The notes: generated from the letters alone by a model not told the origin. Positions 27,723 to 35,835 are shown, numbered from the stretch's first letter. The stretch is DNA of 64,000 nt from Prosthecochloris marina (GCF_003182595.1 NZ_PDNZ01000002.1:363501-427500), one strand, 5' to 3'. Numbers and translations: made by a program.

Positions 27723-28645
27723 TGCATACTCGCCACAAAAGCTTCTGCCGCCTGCCTCAAATTGTCGATATAATCACCCGACAGTGGATCGACAGGCTGG
27801 ATAACGCCCCCAATCTCACGAGCGATAGTTTCAGCCTGAAGCGAACTGAATGTGGGTGATACGAAAACAACTTTGATATCATATTTTTTAGCCTGACCGA
27901 TAACCTGTTGCATTGTTTTCGGGGTCAACTCCTTTCCTTCTTTCTCGGCGGCAATCTGTTTCAGGTTGAACTCGTCGGCAAAATACCCCCATGCAGGATG
28001 AAACACCATGAATGCCCTGTTTTTCATTCCTTCAAGTTTTTGCGTTATCTCCACAGAAAGCTCCCCGAGCTTCACTTCGAGCATTCGCCGGTTTTCAGCA
28101 TACTCGATTTTATGCTGAGGATCAAGCGTAGCAAGGCAACGCTCAATATTGTTGGCGATCAGAATGCCGTTCTGAGGCGATAGCCAGAAATGAGGATCGA
28201 TTTTTTCGTGAACATGATCCCCGCCATGCCCCTGCATCGTCCTCGATCTGTAATCCCGAGAAGCATCACAAACCACCATATGAGGGTTTAACGCCGTGAA
28301 CTTCTTCATCCAGTCAAGCTCGAACTCAATTCCCGAACCTGCTTTGACAAACATACCGGCATCCCCCAGAGCAGTCATCTGACCGGGTGTGGGATCATAC
28401 GTGTGCGGGTTCGCTCCCGGCGGCACCATGACGGTGACATCGACATGCTCTCCTCCTATCTGTTTCACAAAAAACGAAAGCGGTACTATCGATGTCACAA
28501 CCCGCATTTTCTTTGCTTCCGTTTTGCTTGTGCTATCTTTTTTCACGCCCGCGTAGAGCACCTGGAGGTTGACGGCAAACAGCATGACGCATGCCATTGC
28601 CACAACCTTGACACCGTTGATTATCTGTTTTGTTCCTGTTCGCAT
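27719..28645 (-). CDS. znuA: Zinc/manganese-type ABC transporter substrate-binding protein
   Basis: A 308-residue exported metal-binding protein of the cluster 9 (ZnuA/TroA) family. The signal-like hydrophobic segment is VVAMACVMLFAVNLQVLYAG. Metal-ligand regions include PPGANPHTYDPTPGQM, a His-rich short loop MQGHGGDHVHEKIDPHFWL, and VFHPAWGYFADEF. The length of the His loop is modest compared with long zinc-trap loops. The start codon lies 25 bases inside the end of the regulator gene, so translation of the two is coupled. A later start cannot be excluded. Confidence 0.87.
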   Translation of the reverse strand: MRTGTKQIINGVKVVAMACVMLFAVNLQVLYAGVKKDSTSKTEAKKMRVVTSIVPLSFFVKQIGGEHVDVTVMVPPGANPHTYDPTPGQMTALGDAGMFVKAGSGIEFELDWMKKFTALNPHMVVCDASRDYRSRTMQGHGGDHVHEKIDPHFWLSPQNGILIANNIERCLATLDPQHKIEYAENRRMLEVKLGELSVEITQKLEGMKNRAFMVFHPAWGYFADEFNLKQIAAEKEGKELTPKTMQQVIGQAKKYDIKVVFVSPTFSSLQAETIAREIGGVIQPVDPLSGDYIDNLRQAAEAFVASMQ

Positions 28646-29046
28646 TTTTCACATAATCCATTTAACTGAACAACATGGCTGAGCAGAGTAAACCCGTCAA
28701 TCTTCATTCCATCCCTGTACATACAGTCCGAGACATCACCGATCTTTCCGCACGAAACACAGACAATATGGTGATGATGCATATCCGGCTTATCAGCGTT
28801 ACAAAGCGCATAGCGCCGTTCACCGCCAAAGGTCACGATCCTGAACAAAATGCCGCATGCCACCATCGTTTCGAGGTTCCGGTATATTCCCGGAAGCCCG
28901 CACTGTCCGATACTTTCTCTCAAGATTCTCCGAACATCCTGCGGTGAGAGCACTCCCCCCTTTTTGAGAAAAAGGTCGATAATGGCTTTACGGCGTAGGG
29001 TCACTTTACATCCCGCAGCCCTGAGCTTGTCAAGTAGTTCTTCCAT
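28621..29046 (-). CDS. zur: Fur-family metalloregulator (probably zinc-responsive, Zur-like)
   Basis: A 141-residue Fur-family repressor. The winged-helix DNA-binding region includes RRKAIIDLFLKKGGVLSPQD and GLPGIYRNLETMVACGIL. The dimer domain has HHHIVCVSCGKIGDVSDC and a C-terminal LCEKCEQ, giving the two CxxC pairs of a structural zinc site. It is the first gene of the znuACB operon, so a zinc-sensing role is inferred. Fur or PerR activity is possible from sequence alone. The ATG is at 29046 and no Shine-Dalgarno is seen. Instead a perfect palindrome abuts the start codon. Confidence 0.83.
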   Translation of the reverse strand: MEELLDKLRAAGCKVTLRRKAIIDLFLKKGGVLSPQDVRRILRESIGQCGLPGIYRNLETMVACGILFRIVTFGGERRYALCNADKPDMHHHHIVCVSCGKIGDVSDCMYRDGMKIDGFTLLSHVVQLNGLCEKCEQEQNR

Positions 29047-29078
29047 TCTCTAAATAGAAACAATTTCTATTTAGAGAA
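29046..29078. promoter_or_regulatory. Perfect 15-base inverted repeat, probable metalloregulator operator
   Basis: TTCTCTAAATAGAAA at 29046-29060 and its exact complement at 29064-29078, spaced by 3 bases. The left arm ends on the first base of the regulator's start codon, and the right arm contains the likely -10 box. A palindrome of this size and place is the expected binding site for the regulator encoded just downstream, giving autoregulation of the uptake operon. It is not a textbook Fur or Zur box. Confidence 0.75.
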
Positions 29079-29095
29079 AATAAAGCGTTATTCAA
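29068..29095 (-). promoter_or_regulatory. Probable promoter of the zur-znuACB operon
   Basis: On the minus strand TTGAAT (29095-29090) and TAAATA (29073-29068) are separated by 16 bases. The -10 box lies inside the right arm of the palindrome, so a bound repressor would block polymerase. The transcript would begin about 15-20 bases before the start codon. Confidence 0.55.
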
Positions 29096-29100
29096 TACAT

Positions 29101-29139
29101 AAAAAAAAGCGGCTGCCTCATTCCACCGTGAAACAGCCG
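29101..29139 (-). terminator. Terminator downstream of leuA
   Basis: On the minus strand an imperfect stem (CGGCTG pairing with CAGCCG across about 19 bases) is followed by eight T (complement of 29101-29108). It lies 50 bases after the leuA stop. Confidence 0.75.
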
Positions 29140-29188
29140 TTTGAACCTGCTTTCATGCGCCAATGGCGCAAATGTGCACTTCGCCTTT

Positions 29189-30907
29189 TTACCTTTTGAC
29201 TTGATTTTCAAGCCGGTTCACCGCACTCAACACGGCTTTAATCGAAGCCAGACTGATGTTGGAATCAATTCCAGCCCCAATTGATTCACGCCCGCCGATA
29301 TCCTTGATTCTTACGTAAGCTACCGCTTTTGCGTCGGCGCTGTGCCCTATCGCGTGCTCCGCATATTCATCGACGCTGAAATCAAGACCGGTATGCTGGT
29401 TCACCCCTCGTACAAAAGCATCGACCGGACCATTTCCCCATGCTGAAAAAGCAATACCATGACCACCCCGATCGAGAACACACTGTATGGTTGTCGATAC
29501 TTCGTCATCACGCTCAAGATCCCTGTCCTCCCAGTTGATTGTGCATTTTTTCATGGAATAGGTTTCATGCAACCTGATATACTCGTCATGAAAAAGATCA
29601 AGAACCTCTTTCGGCAGAAGCTCCTTACCGTTCTGATCAACCTTTGACTGAACAACAGCTCCGAAAGAAGGCTGCATCCATTTGGGAATTTCATAACCGA
29701 AATCATTTTCCATAATGTACGCAACCCCCCCTTTCCCGGACTGGCTGTTGATTCTGACTATAGCTTCGTAAGAACATCCTACATCCTTCGGATCAATAGG
29801 CAGATAAGGCACATCCCACAGATTCTTCCCTGATCTCTTAAATGCTTTCATGCCTTTGCTGATAGCATCCTGATGAGACCCTGAAAAAGCAGTGTAAACC
29901 AGTTCTCCGGAATAGGGCTGGCGTGGATGAACAATCATTCGTGTAGTCCTGCAGTAAACTTCACGGATATACGAGAGATCGGACAAATCCAGCTCCGGGT
30001 CAACGCCTTGCGTGCAGAGGTTCAACGCCATAGTAACAATGTCGAGATTGCCGCATCTTTCCCCGTTGCCGAAAAGCGCGCCCTCTACCCTATCGGCTCC
30101 GGCCATAACGGCAAGCTCAGCCGATGCAACAGCCGTTCCGCGGTCGTTGTGCGTATGCACACTGACAATCACCGCACGCCTGTCTTTGATGTTCCTGCAG
30201 AACCACTCGATACGATCGGCAAAAATGTTCGGAGTCGACATCTCGACTGTCGAAGGTAAATTGATGATGATCGTGTCGTCCTCCGATGCCCCCCATTCAT
30301 CCATAACAGCATGACAGACATCGAGCGCGTAATCGAGTTCGGTTCCCGTAAAACTTTCGGGACTGTACTGAAACCGTATACCTTTGTTCCCGGAAGCCTC
30401 CTTGAGCTCCCGCACAAGTCTGGTTCCCCGGACAGCGATATTCTTTATCTCTTCACGATCCATTCTGAAAACAACATCCCGCTGCACGGTGGAGGTTGAA
30501 TTGTACAGGTGGACAATTGCGTTGTTCACCCCTTCGAGGGCATCGAATGTTTTACGAATGAGGTGCTCCCTTGCCTGTGTCAGCACCTGTATCGTCACAT
30601 CATCAGGAATGAGGTTTTCTTCGATCAGCCTTCTGACAAACTGGAACTCGACCACAGCAGCGGATGGAAAACCAACTTCTATCTCTTTAAACCCGATATC
30701 AACAAGCAGTTTAAACATATCGAGCTTTTCTTCAACGCTCATCGGAACCGGCAGTGCCTGATTGCCATCTCTCAAATCAATGCTGCACCACAGAGGTGCT
30801 TTGATAATCCTGTTATCAGGCCACGTTCTCTCCGAAATGTCCACCGCCGGATAAGGCTCATACTTTTCATAGTTCATAGTTGCCATTTTCCCATTTTTAA
30901 TTTTCAT
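29189..30907 (-). CDS. leuA: 2-isopropylmalate synthase, long form
   Basis: A 572-residue enzyme that condenses acetyl-CoA with 2-oxoisovalerate, the first step of leucine synthesis. The TIM-barrel domain starts WCSIDLRDGNQALPVPMSV (metal Asp and Arg), and the metal-binding histidines are in SVHTHNDRGTAVASAE. The length and the C-terminal GPVDAFVRGVNQHTGLDF place it in the long LeuA type with a leucine-binding regulatory domain. Expression is controlled by a leader peptide and terminator immediately upstream (30915-31102). The start at 30907 lies only 8 bases after the attenuator T-run, and the Met at residue 8 or 11 is an alternative. Confidence 0.94.
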   Translation of the reverse strand: MKIKNGKMATMNYEKYEPYPAVDISERTWPDNRIIKAPLWCSIDLRDGNQALPVPMSVEEKLDMFKLLVDIGFKEIEVGFPSAAVVEFQFVRRLIEENLIPDDVTIQVLTQAREHLIRKTFDALEGVNNAIVHLYNSTSTVQRDVVFRMDREEIKNIAVRGTRLVRELKEASGNKGIRFQYSPESFTGTELDYALDVCHAVMDEWGASEDDTIIINLPSTVEMSTPNIFADRIEWFCRNIKDRRAVIVSVHTHNDRGTAVASAELAVMAGADRVEGALFGNGERCGNLDIVTMALNLCTQGVDPELDLSDLSYIREVYCRTTRMIVHPRQPYSGELVYTAFSGSHQDAISKGMKAFKRSGKNLWDVPYLPIDPKDVGCSYEAIVRINSQSGKGGVAYIMENDFGYEIPKWMQPSFGAVVQSKVDQNGKELLPKEVLDLFHDEYIRLHETYSMKKCTINWEDRDLERDDEVSTTIQCVLDRGGHGIAFSAWGNGPVDAFVRGVNQHTGLDFSVDEYAEHAIGHSADAKAVAYVRIKDIGGRESIGAGIDSNISLASIKAVLSAVNRLENQVKR

Positions 30908-30914
30908 TCATAAC

Positions 30915-30950
30915 GAAAAAAGCCACCAACCTTCGTGAGGCTGGTGGCTT
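30915..30950 (-). terminator. Leucine attenuator terminator before leuA
   Basis: On the minus strand AAGCCACCAGCC pairs with GGTTGGTGGCTT (12 pairs, one G-U) around a 7-base loop, followed by six T. It lies between the leader peptide gene and leuA. The 5' arm and loop (30946-30935) can instead pair with 31002-30991, inside the last codons of the leader, in ten of twelve positions. That alternative would break the terminator. Confidence 0.88.
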
Positions 30951-30982
30951 CCAATGCCGAAACTATTCTTTTATGGAATATT

Positions 30983-31069
30983 TTAAAACACACCTTCCCC
31001 ACGACCCTCTTCGTGCAATAGAAGAAGCCCTGTTGATAGTAGTAGGGTATGTAGTGTCATTCCATTCAT
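30983..31069 (-). CDS. leuL: Leucine leader peptide of leuA (28 residues)
   Basis: An open frame of 28 codons that starts MNGMTLHTLLLSTGLLLLHE and ends with TAA at 30985-30983. Eight of the 28 residues are Leu, including runs of three (CTA CTA CTA) and four (CTT CTT CTA TTG). The final codons (Arg-Gly-Glu-Gly-Val) encode the RNA strand that can act as antiterminator. The position 33 bases before a strong terminator and directly upstream of leuA makes this a classical translation-sensing attenuator. When leucyl-tRNA is scarce the ribosome stalls on the Leu runs and leuA is read. No ribosome site is visible, and the message may be leaderless. Confidence 0.87.
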   Translation of the reverse strand: MNGMTLHTLLLSTGLLLLHEEGRGEGVF

Positions 31070-31074
31070 GTTTA

Positions 31075-31102
31075 AATATACAAAAACCATTGTATCCTGC
31101 AA
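31075..31102 (-). promoter_or_regulatory. Probable promoter of the leuL-leuA unit
   Basis: On the minus strand TTGCAG (31102-31097) and TATATT (31080-31075) are spaced by 16 bases. The -10 box ends five bases before the ATG of the leader peptide, so transcription would start at or next to that ATG. Confidence 0.6.
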
Positions 31103-31147
31103 CCGGAGACATTGCTACATAGTTCCATCGATGATTCCGTTGGCAGA

Positions 31148-32200
31148 TTAGCCTGCTTTCAAACGCATCAGCAAGCGGTTCCGCTTGTCGAAAAGTTCAA
31201 GCGTTTTTCCGGTTATTTTCCATCCCGATGCTTTTCTGAGCGCACCAAGAAATGCCTGTTCGACTTCGCCCGACTTGCCTGGACATGCCATACGAGTTGT
31301 CGACAACCTCGAAAACGAAAGTGTCGTCGTACCTTTCGTATACGTCCCCATAAGGCTGTTACAACCGGAAAACCCCTTGATGCTGCCACCATAGAGCGAC
31401 AACACGAGATTAGGCACTTTTCTCACGCCCTTCAATACCTCCTGACTGCCGGCAATGGATATCACACGCCAGGATGTCCCACGAAGCATCACTGCAGGAT
31501 GCCCCGGGTCTTTGCAGGTTCCCCCCGGGCTGAATCGCTTGAACTTCTGAACGATAATATGTTCACGCGGCGCCGCGTTGGCACTGGGTTTTCGCATGAC
31601 AAACCTTCCTTTCAGAGTAGCCAGTACAGGCTTGCCCGCTCCAGGTCGTAATGCCAGATACCGCTTTTTGACAGAAGCATCCGACGACTCGAAAACAAGC
31701 GGATAACTTTTCCCGGTCTTACACTCTTTGAATGTAAAGGTACCCGCCGTAGAAAGAAACATGCCATTCATCGTCATCGGACCGGCCAGCATATCGACAA
31801 ACGATCTTTTTCTAAGGCTGTAATCCAACTTTGAAACAATTTCATTCCCCCTCTGGTCAAGCATTGTTATCTCTTTGCCGGATACATAGCGAAACTGCAG
31901 CGGCCACTTTTGCCCGTTATCCAGCACCAGGCGGTTGCCTTTCCTTGACCATCGGCCAAGATCATATTCTACCTTGTTTCCACCACCCTGAACACCGATG
32001 GAAACACGCTTCATGCGAAACGTTTTGTTATCAAAGAGTGTAACGGTAAGCTGCTTCGACCGGCAGTCGGAACAGGGAATGGTTCCAGAATAAGTAATAT
32101 TTCCAGCAGATGGCTTTACATCCGGCTCCGTGATCTTCACCCCACATCCCGAGATGATAACCAGCAGTAAGAGAGACAAAACAAAAGCGACATTACGCAT
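31148..32200 (-). CDS. Lipoprotein with NlpE-like N-terminal and META/HslJ-like C-terminal domain
   Basis: A 350-residue envelope lipoprotein. The signal ends in the lipobox VIISGC with Cys19. Residues 35-120 resemble the NlpE N-terminal barrel (YSGTIPCSDCRSKQLTVTLF with the CxxC pair). A middle segment is unassigned. The last 110 residues match the META domain (LRGTSWRVISIAG, FSGCNSLMGTYT, LSTTRMACP). NlpE senses envelope or copper stress in enterics, and META proteins are linked to stress and motility. The role here is not known. It stands alone upstream of leuA on the same strand. Confidence 0.82.
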   Translation of the reverse strand: MRNVAFVLSLLLLVIISGCGVKITEPDVKPSAGNITYSGTIPCSDCRSKQLTVTLFDNKTFRMKRVSIGVQGGGNKVEYDLGRWSRKGNRLVLDNGQKWPLQFRYVSGKEITMLDQRGNEIVSKLDYSLRKRSFVDMLAGPMTMNGMFLSTAGTFTFKECKTGKSYPLVFESSDASVKKRYLALRPGAGKPVLATLKGRFVMRKPSANAAPREHIIVQKFKRFSPGGTCKDPGHPAVMLRGTSWRVISIAGSQEVLKGVRKVPNLVLSLYGGSIKGFSGCNSLMGTYTKGTTTLSFSRLSTTRMACPGKSGEVEQAFLGALRKASGWKITGKTLELFDKRNRLLMRLKAG

Positions 32201-32279
32201 AACAAACTCCGTTTATCGATACCTGTACAACATTGAGTACACGAAACTATCCGCATAGTATAGAGAATAACCATTAAAA

Positions 32280-33284
32280 TCAATAGCCATCTTTCAGTGT
32301 TTTACGCATCTCTTCAGGAGTTACTCCCGTCCAGATATGAAATGCCCTGAAAAATGAATTCGGCTCCTCGAAACCGAGAAGAAATGAAATCTCAGCTCCT
32401 GATAGCCTGGAAGTTTTCAGATAATATGTCGCCAGCTCCTCCCTTGTCTTGTGTAACAGTTCCTGGAAACTCATCCCTTCCTTCTTGAGCCTTCTCTGCA
32501 GAGTTCTCGTACTGATAAACAGTTTCTTCGATACCGCTTCAACAGAAGGAGATCCTCCGGGAAGCAGCTCCAAAAAGACTGCACGAACCCGCTCAGCGAT
32601 TGTCGCAGAATCTTCCAGCTCCGAGAGCCGTTTTTTCAATCCCGGCTCGAAGAACTCCCACATTTTCTCGTTCGACGTCATGAATGGCTGTTGCGCATCC
32701 AGCGCACTGAAAATAATCTTTGGAAGTCTTGCCTGCCGAACCGGAACACCGAAATACCTCGTGTAGTCACCTTCCGGCACCAACGGCAACGGTGCAAAAA
32801 CATCAAGAGGATACACTTGTTGCCTTGTGGCTATTCGAGCCAACTGTACGAAAAAAACCAACTCGACGGCAACAAGTGACGCCGGGGGTTCATTGGCGGT
32901 ATCCAGCCATTCTATCTCCAGCACGGTTGACTGATCAGTGATATCGATATGCAACGCCATTGGACAAAGCAGCTTCTTATGACGGGCAATTCGCTGCAAG
33001 GCAGTGTTGAGGTCGGGACTACACAAGGCGGCAAAAACCGGCGGGTCGAACACTTCGACAGAGAGAGCCTCGCCTATCCTGAGCGGAAGCCGCGGGTCGT
33101 TTGCCGATTCCTGCAATGCATACCAGAATCTGAAATACTCGTAGGTATCCAGAACTGCGTTTTGCCGTGAAAAAAGATCTTCGGGCAGCTCTGCTCTTCG
33201 AAGTACCTCGATCGGATGGATCCCGAGATCACTCAGAAGAATTTTCCATCCCGGACTTACGGTAAAAACGTTACTCCCCGACAT
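32280..33284 (-). CDS. AraC family transcriptional regulator
   Basis: A 334-residue regulator with an N-terminal arabinose-binding-like domain of the GliR/OruR type (SVEVFDPPVFAALCSPDLNT is characteristic) and a C-terminal double helix-turn-helix. The latter is recognised from KKLFISTRTLQRRLKKEGMS and the second-helix pattern ISFLLGFEEPNSFFRAFHIW, with TGVTPEEMR at the end. The effector is unknown. The SDR gene transcribed toward it from the other side is separated by a repeat remnant. Confidence 0.88.
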   Translation of the reverse strand: MSGSNVFTVSPGWKILLSDLGIHPIEVLRRAELPEDLFSRQNAVLDTYEYFRFWYALQESANDPRLPLRIGEALSVEVFDPPVFAALCSPDLNTALQRIARHKKLLCPMALHIDITDQSTVLEIEWLDTANEPPASLVAVELVFFVQLARIATRQQVYPLDVFAPLPLVPEGDYTRYFGVPVRQARLPKIIFSALDAQQPFMTSNEKMWEFFEPGLKKRLSELEDSATIAERVRAVFLELLPGGSPSVEAVSKKLFISTRTLQRRLKKEGMSFQELLHKTREELATYYLKTSRLSGAEISFLLGFEEPNSFFRAFHIWTGVTPEEMRKTLKDGY

Positions 33285-33349
33285 ATGCCAATCCTCTCTT
33301 TTTTTAAAACTCTCACAGTACGCCCTTGATCCGGGTATCGTTCAGTTCT

Positions 33350-33420
33350 TGTCAGCGATACGAATACAAGGCAAACGGAGCACAGAAAGTGCTCCTTACC
33401 TACATGGTAACGAAAAGCAC
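33350..33420 (+). repeat. Degenerate partial copy of the MITE-like repeat
   Basis: The stretch around ACAAGGCAAACGGAGCACAG resembles the middle of the repeat at 50450-50598. Ends are not preserved. It fills the gap between the AraC and SDR genes. Confidence 0.5.
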
Positions 33421-33421
33421 C

Positions 33422-34246
33422 TCACAACCCGAATTGTGCTTTTATCTCTGCAATGAAGTTTTCATCATCGAGATTCTTTCTGTTTTCGAGAATTTCGACC
33501 GCGTCCTCCCCGGCGGTATAACGCAACCTGTTCGAGCCATCGGTTACCGCTTCATAAATCACCCGGGCCACAACTATTGGCTCGGAATGCCTGCTGAAAA
33601 CAGTTTCAAAGCTTTTCATGAGTTGACCGATGACCTCCTGGTATTCGGCTATACTTTCGTCATTTTGAAAATCAAACGATCTACCGGCAAAATCTGTTGC
33701 GATAGCACCAGGCTCCACAATTTTGACTTTGCAGCCGATTTGCGACAACTCATAGCTCAATGCCTCGGATATTCCTTCAACGGCGAACTTGGTCCCATGA
33801 TACAATGCACCTAAGGGAAATGTCATCCTTCCACCTATAGAGGAAATATTGACCAGCGTTCCGCTCCCATTATTCCTGAAATGAGGAAGAATCGCCTTTG
33901 TCACATCCAGCAATCCAATGACATTGGTATTGAACTGACGAACGATATTCTCCCTTGGAAAAGCCTCCAGAGGCCCGTAAGCACCATAGCCTGCGTTGTT
34001 GACCAGCGCATCGACCCTGCCGAACGCCTTTATACCCGCGTTGACGGCGTTATTGATGGAGTCAACATCCGTTACATCGAGTTTTTCCACCAATACATGA
34101 TCGAGCGTCGTTAGCTCCTCTTCCTTCTCGGGAGTACGCATGGTGGCAACGATGTTCCACCCTTTCTGATGAAAATAAATTGCAGTCGCTTTTCCGATGC
34201 CACTGCTCGCCCCGGTGATCAAGACTGTGTTTGCCATGTTGTTCAT
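33422..34246 (-). CDS. Short-chain dehydrogenase/reductase
   Basis: An SDR of about 274 residues with the NAD(P) motif VLITGASSGIGKATAIYF, the NNAGYGAYG motif, and the active-site Ser and Tyr/Lys in NISSIGGRMTFPLGALYHGTKFA (YHGTK). It belongs to the classical oxidoreductase group that acts on small carbonyl compounds, and the substrate is unknown. The start is uncertain: Met at 34264, 34246 or 34237 are all possible, none with a clear ribosome site. The N-terminal residues are not conserved in the family. Confidence 0.87.
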   Translation of the reverse strand: MNNMANTVLITGASSGIGKATAIYFHQKGWNIVATMRTPEKEEELTTLDHVLVEKLDVTDVDSINNAVNAGIKAFGRVDALVNNAGYGAYGPLEAFPRENIVRQFNTNVIGLLDVTKAILPHFRNNGSGTLVNISSIGGRMTFPLGALYHGTKFAVEGISEALSYELSQIGCKVKIVEPGAIATDFAGRSFDFQNDESIAEYQEVIGQLMKSFETVFSRHSEPIVVARVIYEAVTDGSNRLRYTAGEDAVEILENRKNLDDENFIAEIKAQFGL

Positions 34247-34436
34247 TTTACTTATTGTTTGCATGATGTGCAGGCTGCACTGACGTGCCCCTTCTCCTTT
34301 TATGCTCAGTATAACGCAGGCAGACGTAGCAAAAACAATCCAATCGCGCCAACAGAATCACCAAAAGCGCCAACAATTTTGGAAGGGGAAAAGTACGTGT
34401 GGAACCCGTGCTCTGCCGTATGGAAAGTGAGGGGAA

Positions 34437-34473
34437 ATAAAAAAAGGAAGTACAGTATGAAATGCACTTCCTT
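34437..34473 (-). terminator. Terminator beside the distal tRNA-Asn 3' copy
   Basis: On the minus strand a stem formed by AAGGAAGT and its complement (34444-34451 with 34466-34473), partly extended, is followed by a T-run. A similar hairpin with T-run lies right after the intact tRNA-Asn gene, so the tRNA 3' end and its terminator appear to be duplicated together. Confidence 0.7.
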
Positions 34474-34478
34474 CTCTA

Positions 34479-34523
34479 TGCTCCGCGAGTAGGTCTCGAA
34501 CCTACATCCCGACTCGCCGGTAT
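34479..34523 (-). repeat. tRNA-Asn 3'-end copy, probable attachment site (distal)
   Basis: Bases 34479-34506 match the last 26 bases of the intact tRNA-Asn gene and 2 bases beyond at 27 of 28 positions (T arm and acceptor strand). It is followed by a degenerate ATCCCGAC-type palindrome (34506-34523). There is no 5' half, so this is not a working tRNA. It marks one edge of the region that ends at the intact tRNA. Confidence 0.7.
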
Positions 34524-34535
34524 AACTCCCGCATG

Positions 34536-34817
34536 CTATATCTTGATTTCACCCGAAACGATTCGGGCGATCATCAACTTACTTTCCCAGCTTTTTATCC
34601 TCCTTTCAATCGCGAGCGCTTCACTGCGTCGGGGTAACGTTTCATGAAAATCATTTTCCACGGCCGATAACGAGCGGTAAACCTCGTCTCCTGGCTATTG
34701 TGAAATTCAAGGCAACGAGTCGGATCAGAAGAAACGCCGACGTAATAAACGTTCCGCGCTTCCCGATCCCAGAATATGCAGCGCAAAGGTTTTTATATTG
34801 ATCTTGCTGTTTCCCAT
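34536..34817 (-). pseudogene. Broken GIY-YIG nuclease-like gene with two frameshifts
   Basis: Three pieces in different frames join into one GIY-YIG domain protein. FALHILGSGSAER (near 34755-34790) is followed in another frame by YYVGVSSDPTRCLEFHN and FTARYRPWKMIFMKRYPDA. Then, in a third frame, comes ALAIERRIKSWESKLMIARI, ending at the stop 34538-34536. In intact homologues these parts are continuous in this order. Two frameshifts, near 34750 and near 34620, therefore disrupt it, assuming no sequencing error. The 5' end overlaps the Ogt gene and its exact start is unclear. Confidence 0.72.
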
Positions 34818-35641
34818 CCGATCAAAGCCTTTTTTCTCGCTGCTCCCCAACGGTATTGATGAATTTTCCCAGATTTTGCAATCACACGATGGCAAGGGAT
34901 GAGGTAGGCTACAGGATTGATCGCAATGGCGCTGGCAACTGACCGAAAGGCCTTGGGATGGCCAATATACGAAGCGACATCCTGATAACTTACAATACAG
35001 CCCATGGGAATGTTTAACAAGGCCCTCCATACATTGATTTGAAAATTGGTTCCCTTGATCTGCAAATTAAACGGGTGTACGCTTTTCTGTCGATCAATTT
35101 TAAATATATCATTAACGATTGGGCAAACGGCCGTCGGATTCTCAATAAACTCGGAACCTGGCCATGTATCGAACAACTGACCCAATGTTTCGGATCGTTC
35201 TCCCGACTCTACAAACCCAAAAAAACATATCCCCCGCTGAGTGGTTGCCAACAGACACTCACCTAAAGGCGAATCACAGACACCATACGAAATCTGTAAG
35301 CCTGAACCCTGTTTTTTAAAATCGCCCGGCGTCATCGCATCGAAGGTAATGAATAAATCGTGGAGGCGACTAGGACCTGACAAACCTGCATCCAAGGCGG
35401 TTTCAAGTAGGTTTTTCGACTCGATCAATCTTTCTTTAGTGTAGTCAAGCGTTATAAACTGCATGAATTGGATCGGGCTTATCCCAGCCCACCGCTTGAA
35501 GAGCCTTTGAAAATGATACTTACTTAAATGAACGCTCTTCGCCATCTGATCCAAGGTCGGTTGAGATTTAAAATTTGCTTCGATGAATTGAATTGCTTTG
35601 TTCAATCCGTTGGAAGTCCTCGGACTGCTGCGAATAATCAT
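34793..35641 (-). CDS. AraC-type HTH fused to methylguanine-DNA methyltransferase (Ada-like)
   Basis: A 282-residue protein. The N-terminal 110 residues form an AraC helix-turn-helix (QPTLDQMAKSVHLSKYHFQR). The C-terminal part is an O6-methylguanine-DNA methyltransferase with the active-site PCHRV preceded by INPVAYLI, and the wing SYQDVASYIGHPKAFRSVAS. The N-terminal zinc domain of full Ada, which takes methyl from phosphotriesters, is missing, so it is an Ada-like short form. It repairs alkylated guanine by transferring the group to its Cys and may sense damage. It lies within the region bracketed by tRNA-Asn 3' copies. Confidence 0.9.
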   Translation of the reverse strand: MIIRSSPRTSNGLNKAIQFIEANFKSQPTLDQMAKSVHLSKYHFQRLFKRWAGISPIQFMQFITLDYTKERLIESKNLLETALDAGLSGPSRLHDLFITFDAMTPGDFKKQGSGLQISYGVCDSPLGECLLATTQRGICFFGFVESGERSETLGQLFDTWPGSEFIENPTAVCPIVNDIFKIDRQKSVHPFNLQIKGTNFQINVWRALLNIPMGCIVSYQDVASYIGHPKAFRSVASAIAINPVAYLIPCHRVIAKSGKIHQYRWGAARKKALIGWETARSI

Positions 35642-35835
35642 ATGTATTCATTTCAAACCTTTTTCATTGCTAACCCACCATCATAATACTGAACTATAGC
35701 AAAGACACCCACCCGAATCTTGCTATAAAATTCAGCAACATTCGGGTCGCAGCGTTCCCCCGCAAACACGTATTATTGAAGCACGCAAACAATGTGACAA
35801 GTTTGGTAGGCTAAGACAATTAATCGGGGGGATAC

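Noticed and set aside
34725..35030. Open frame inside the Ada-like gene
   Set aside because: It runs in a shifted frame of the methyltransferase. Only its last part matches the broken GIY-YIG sequence, which I report as a pseudogene.
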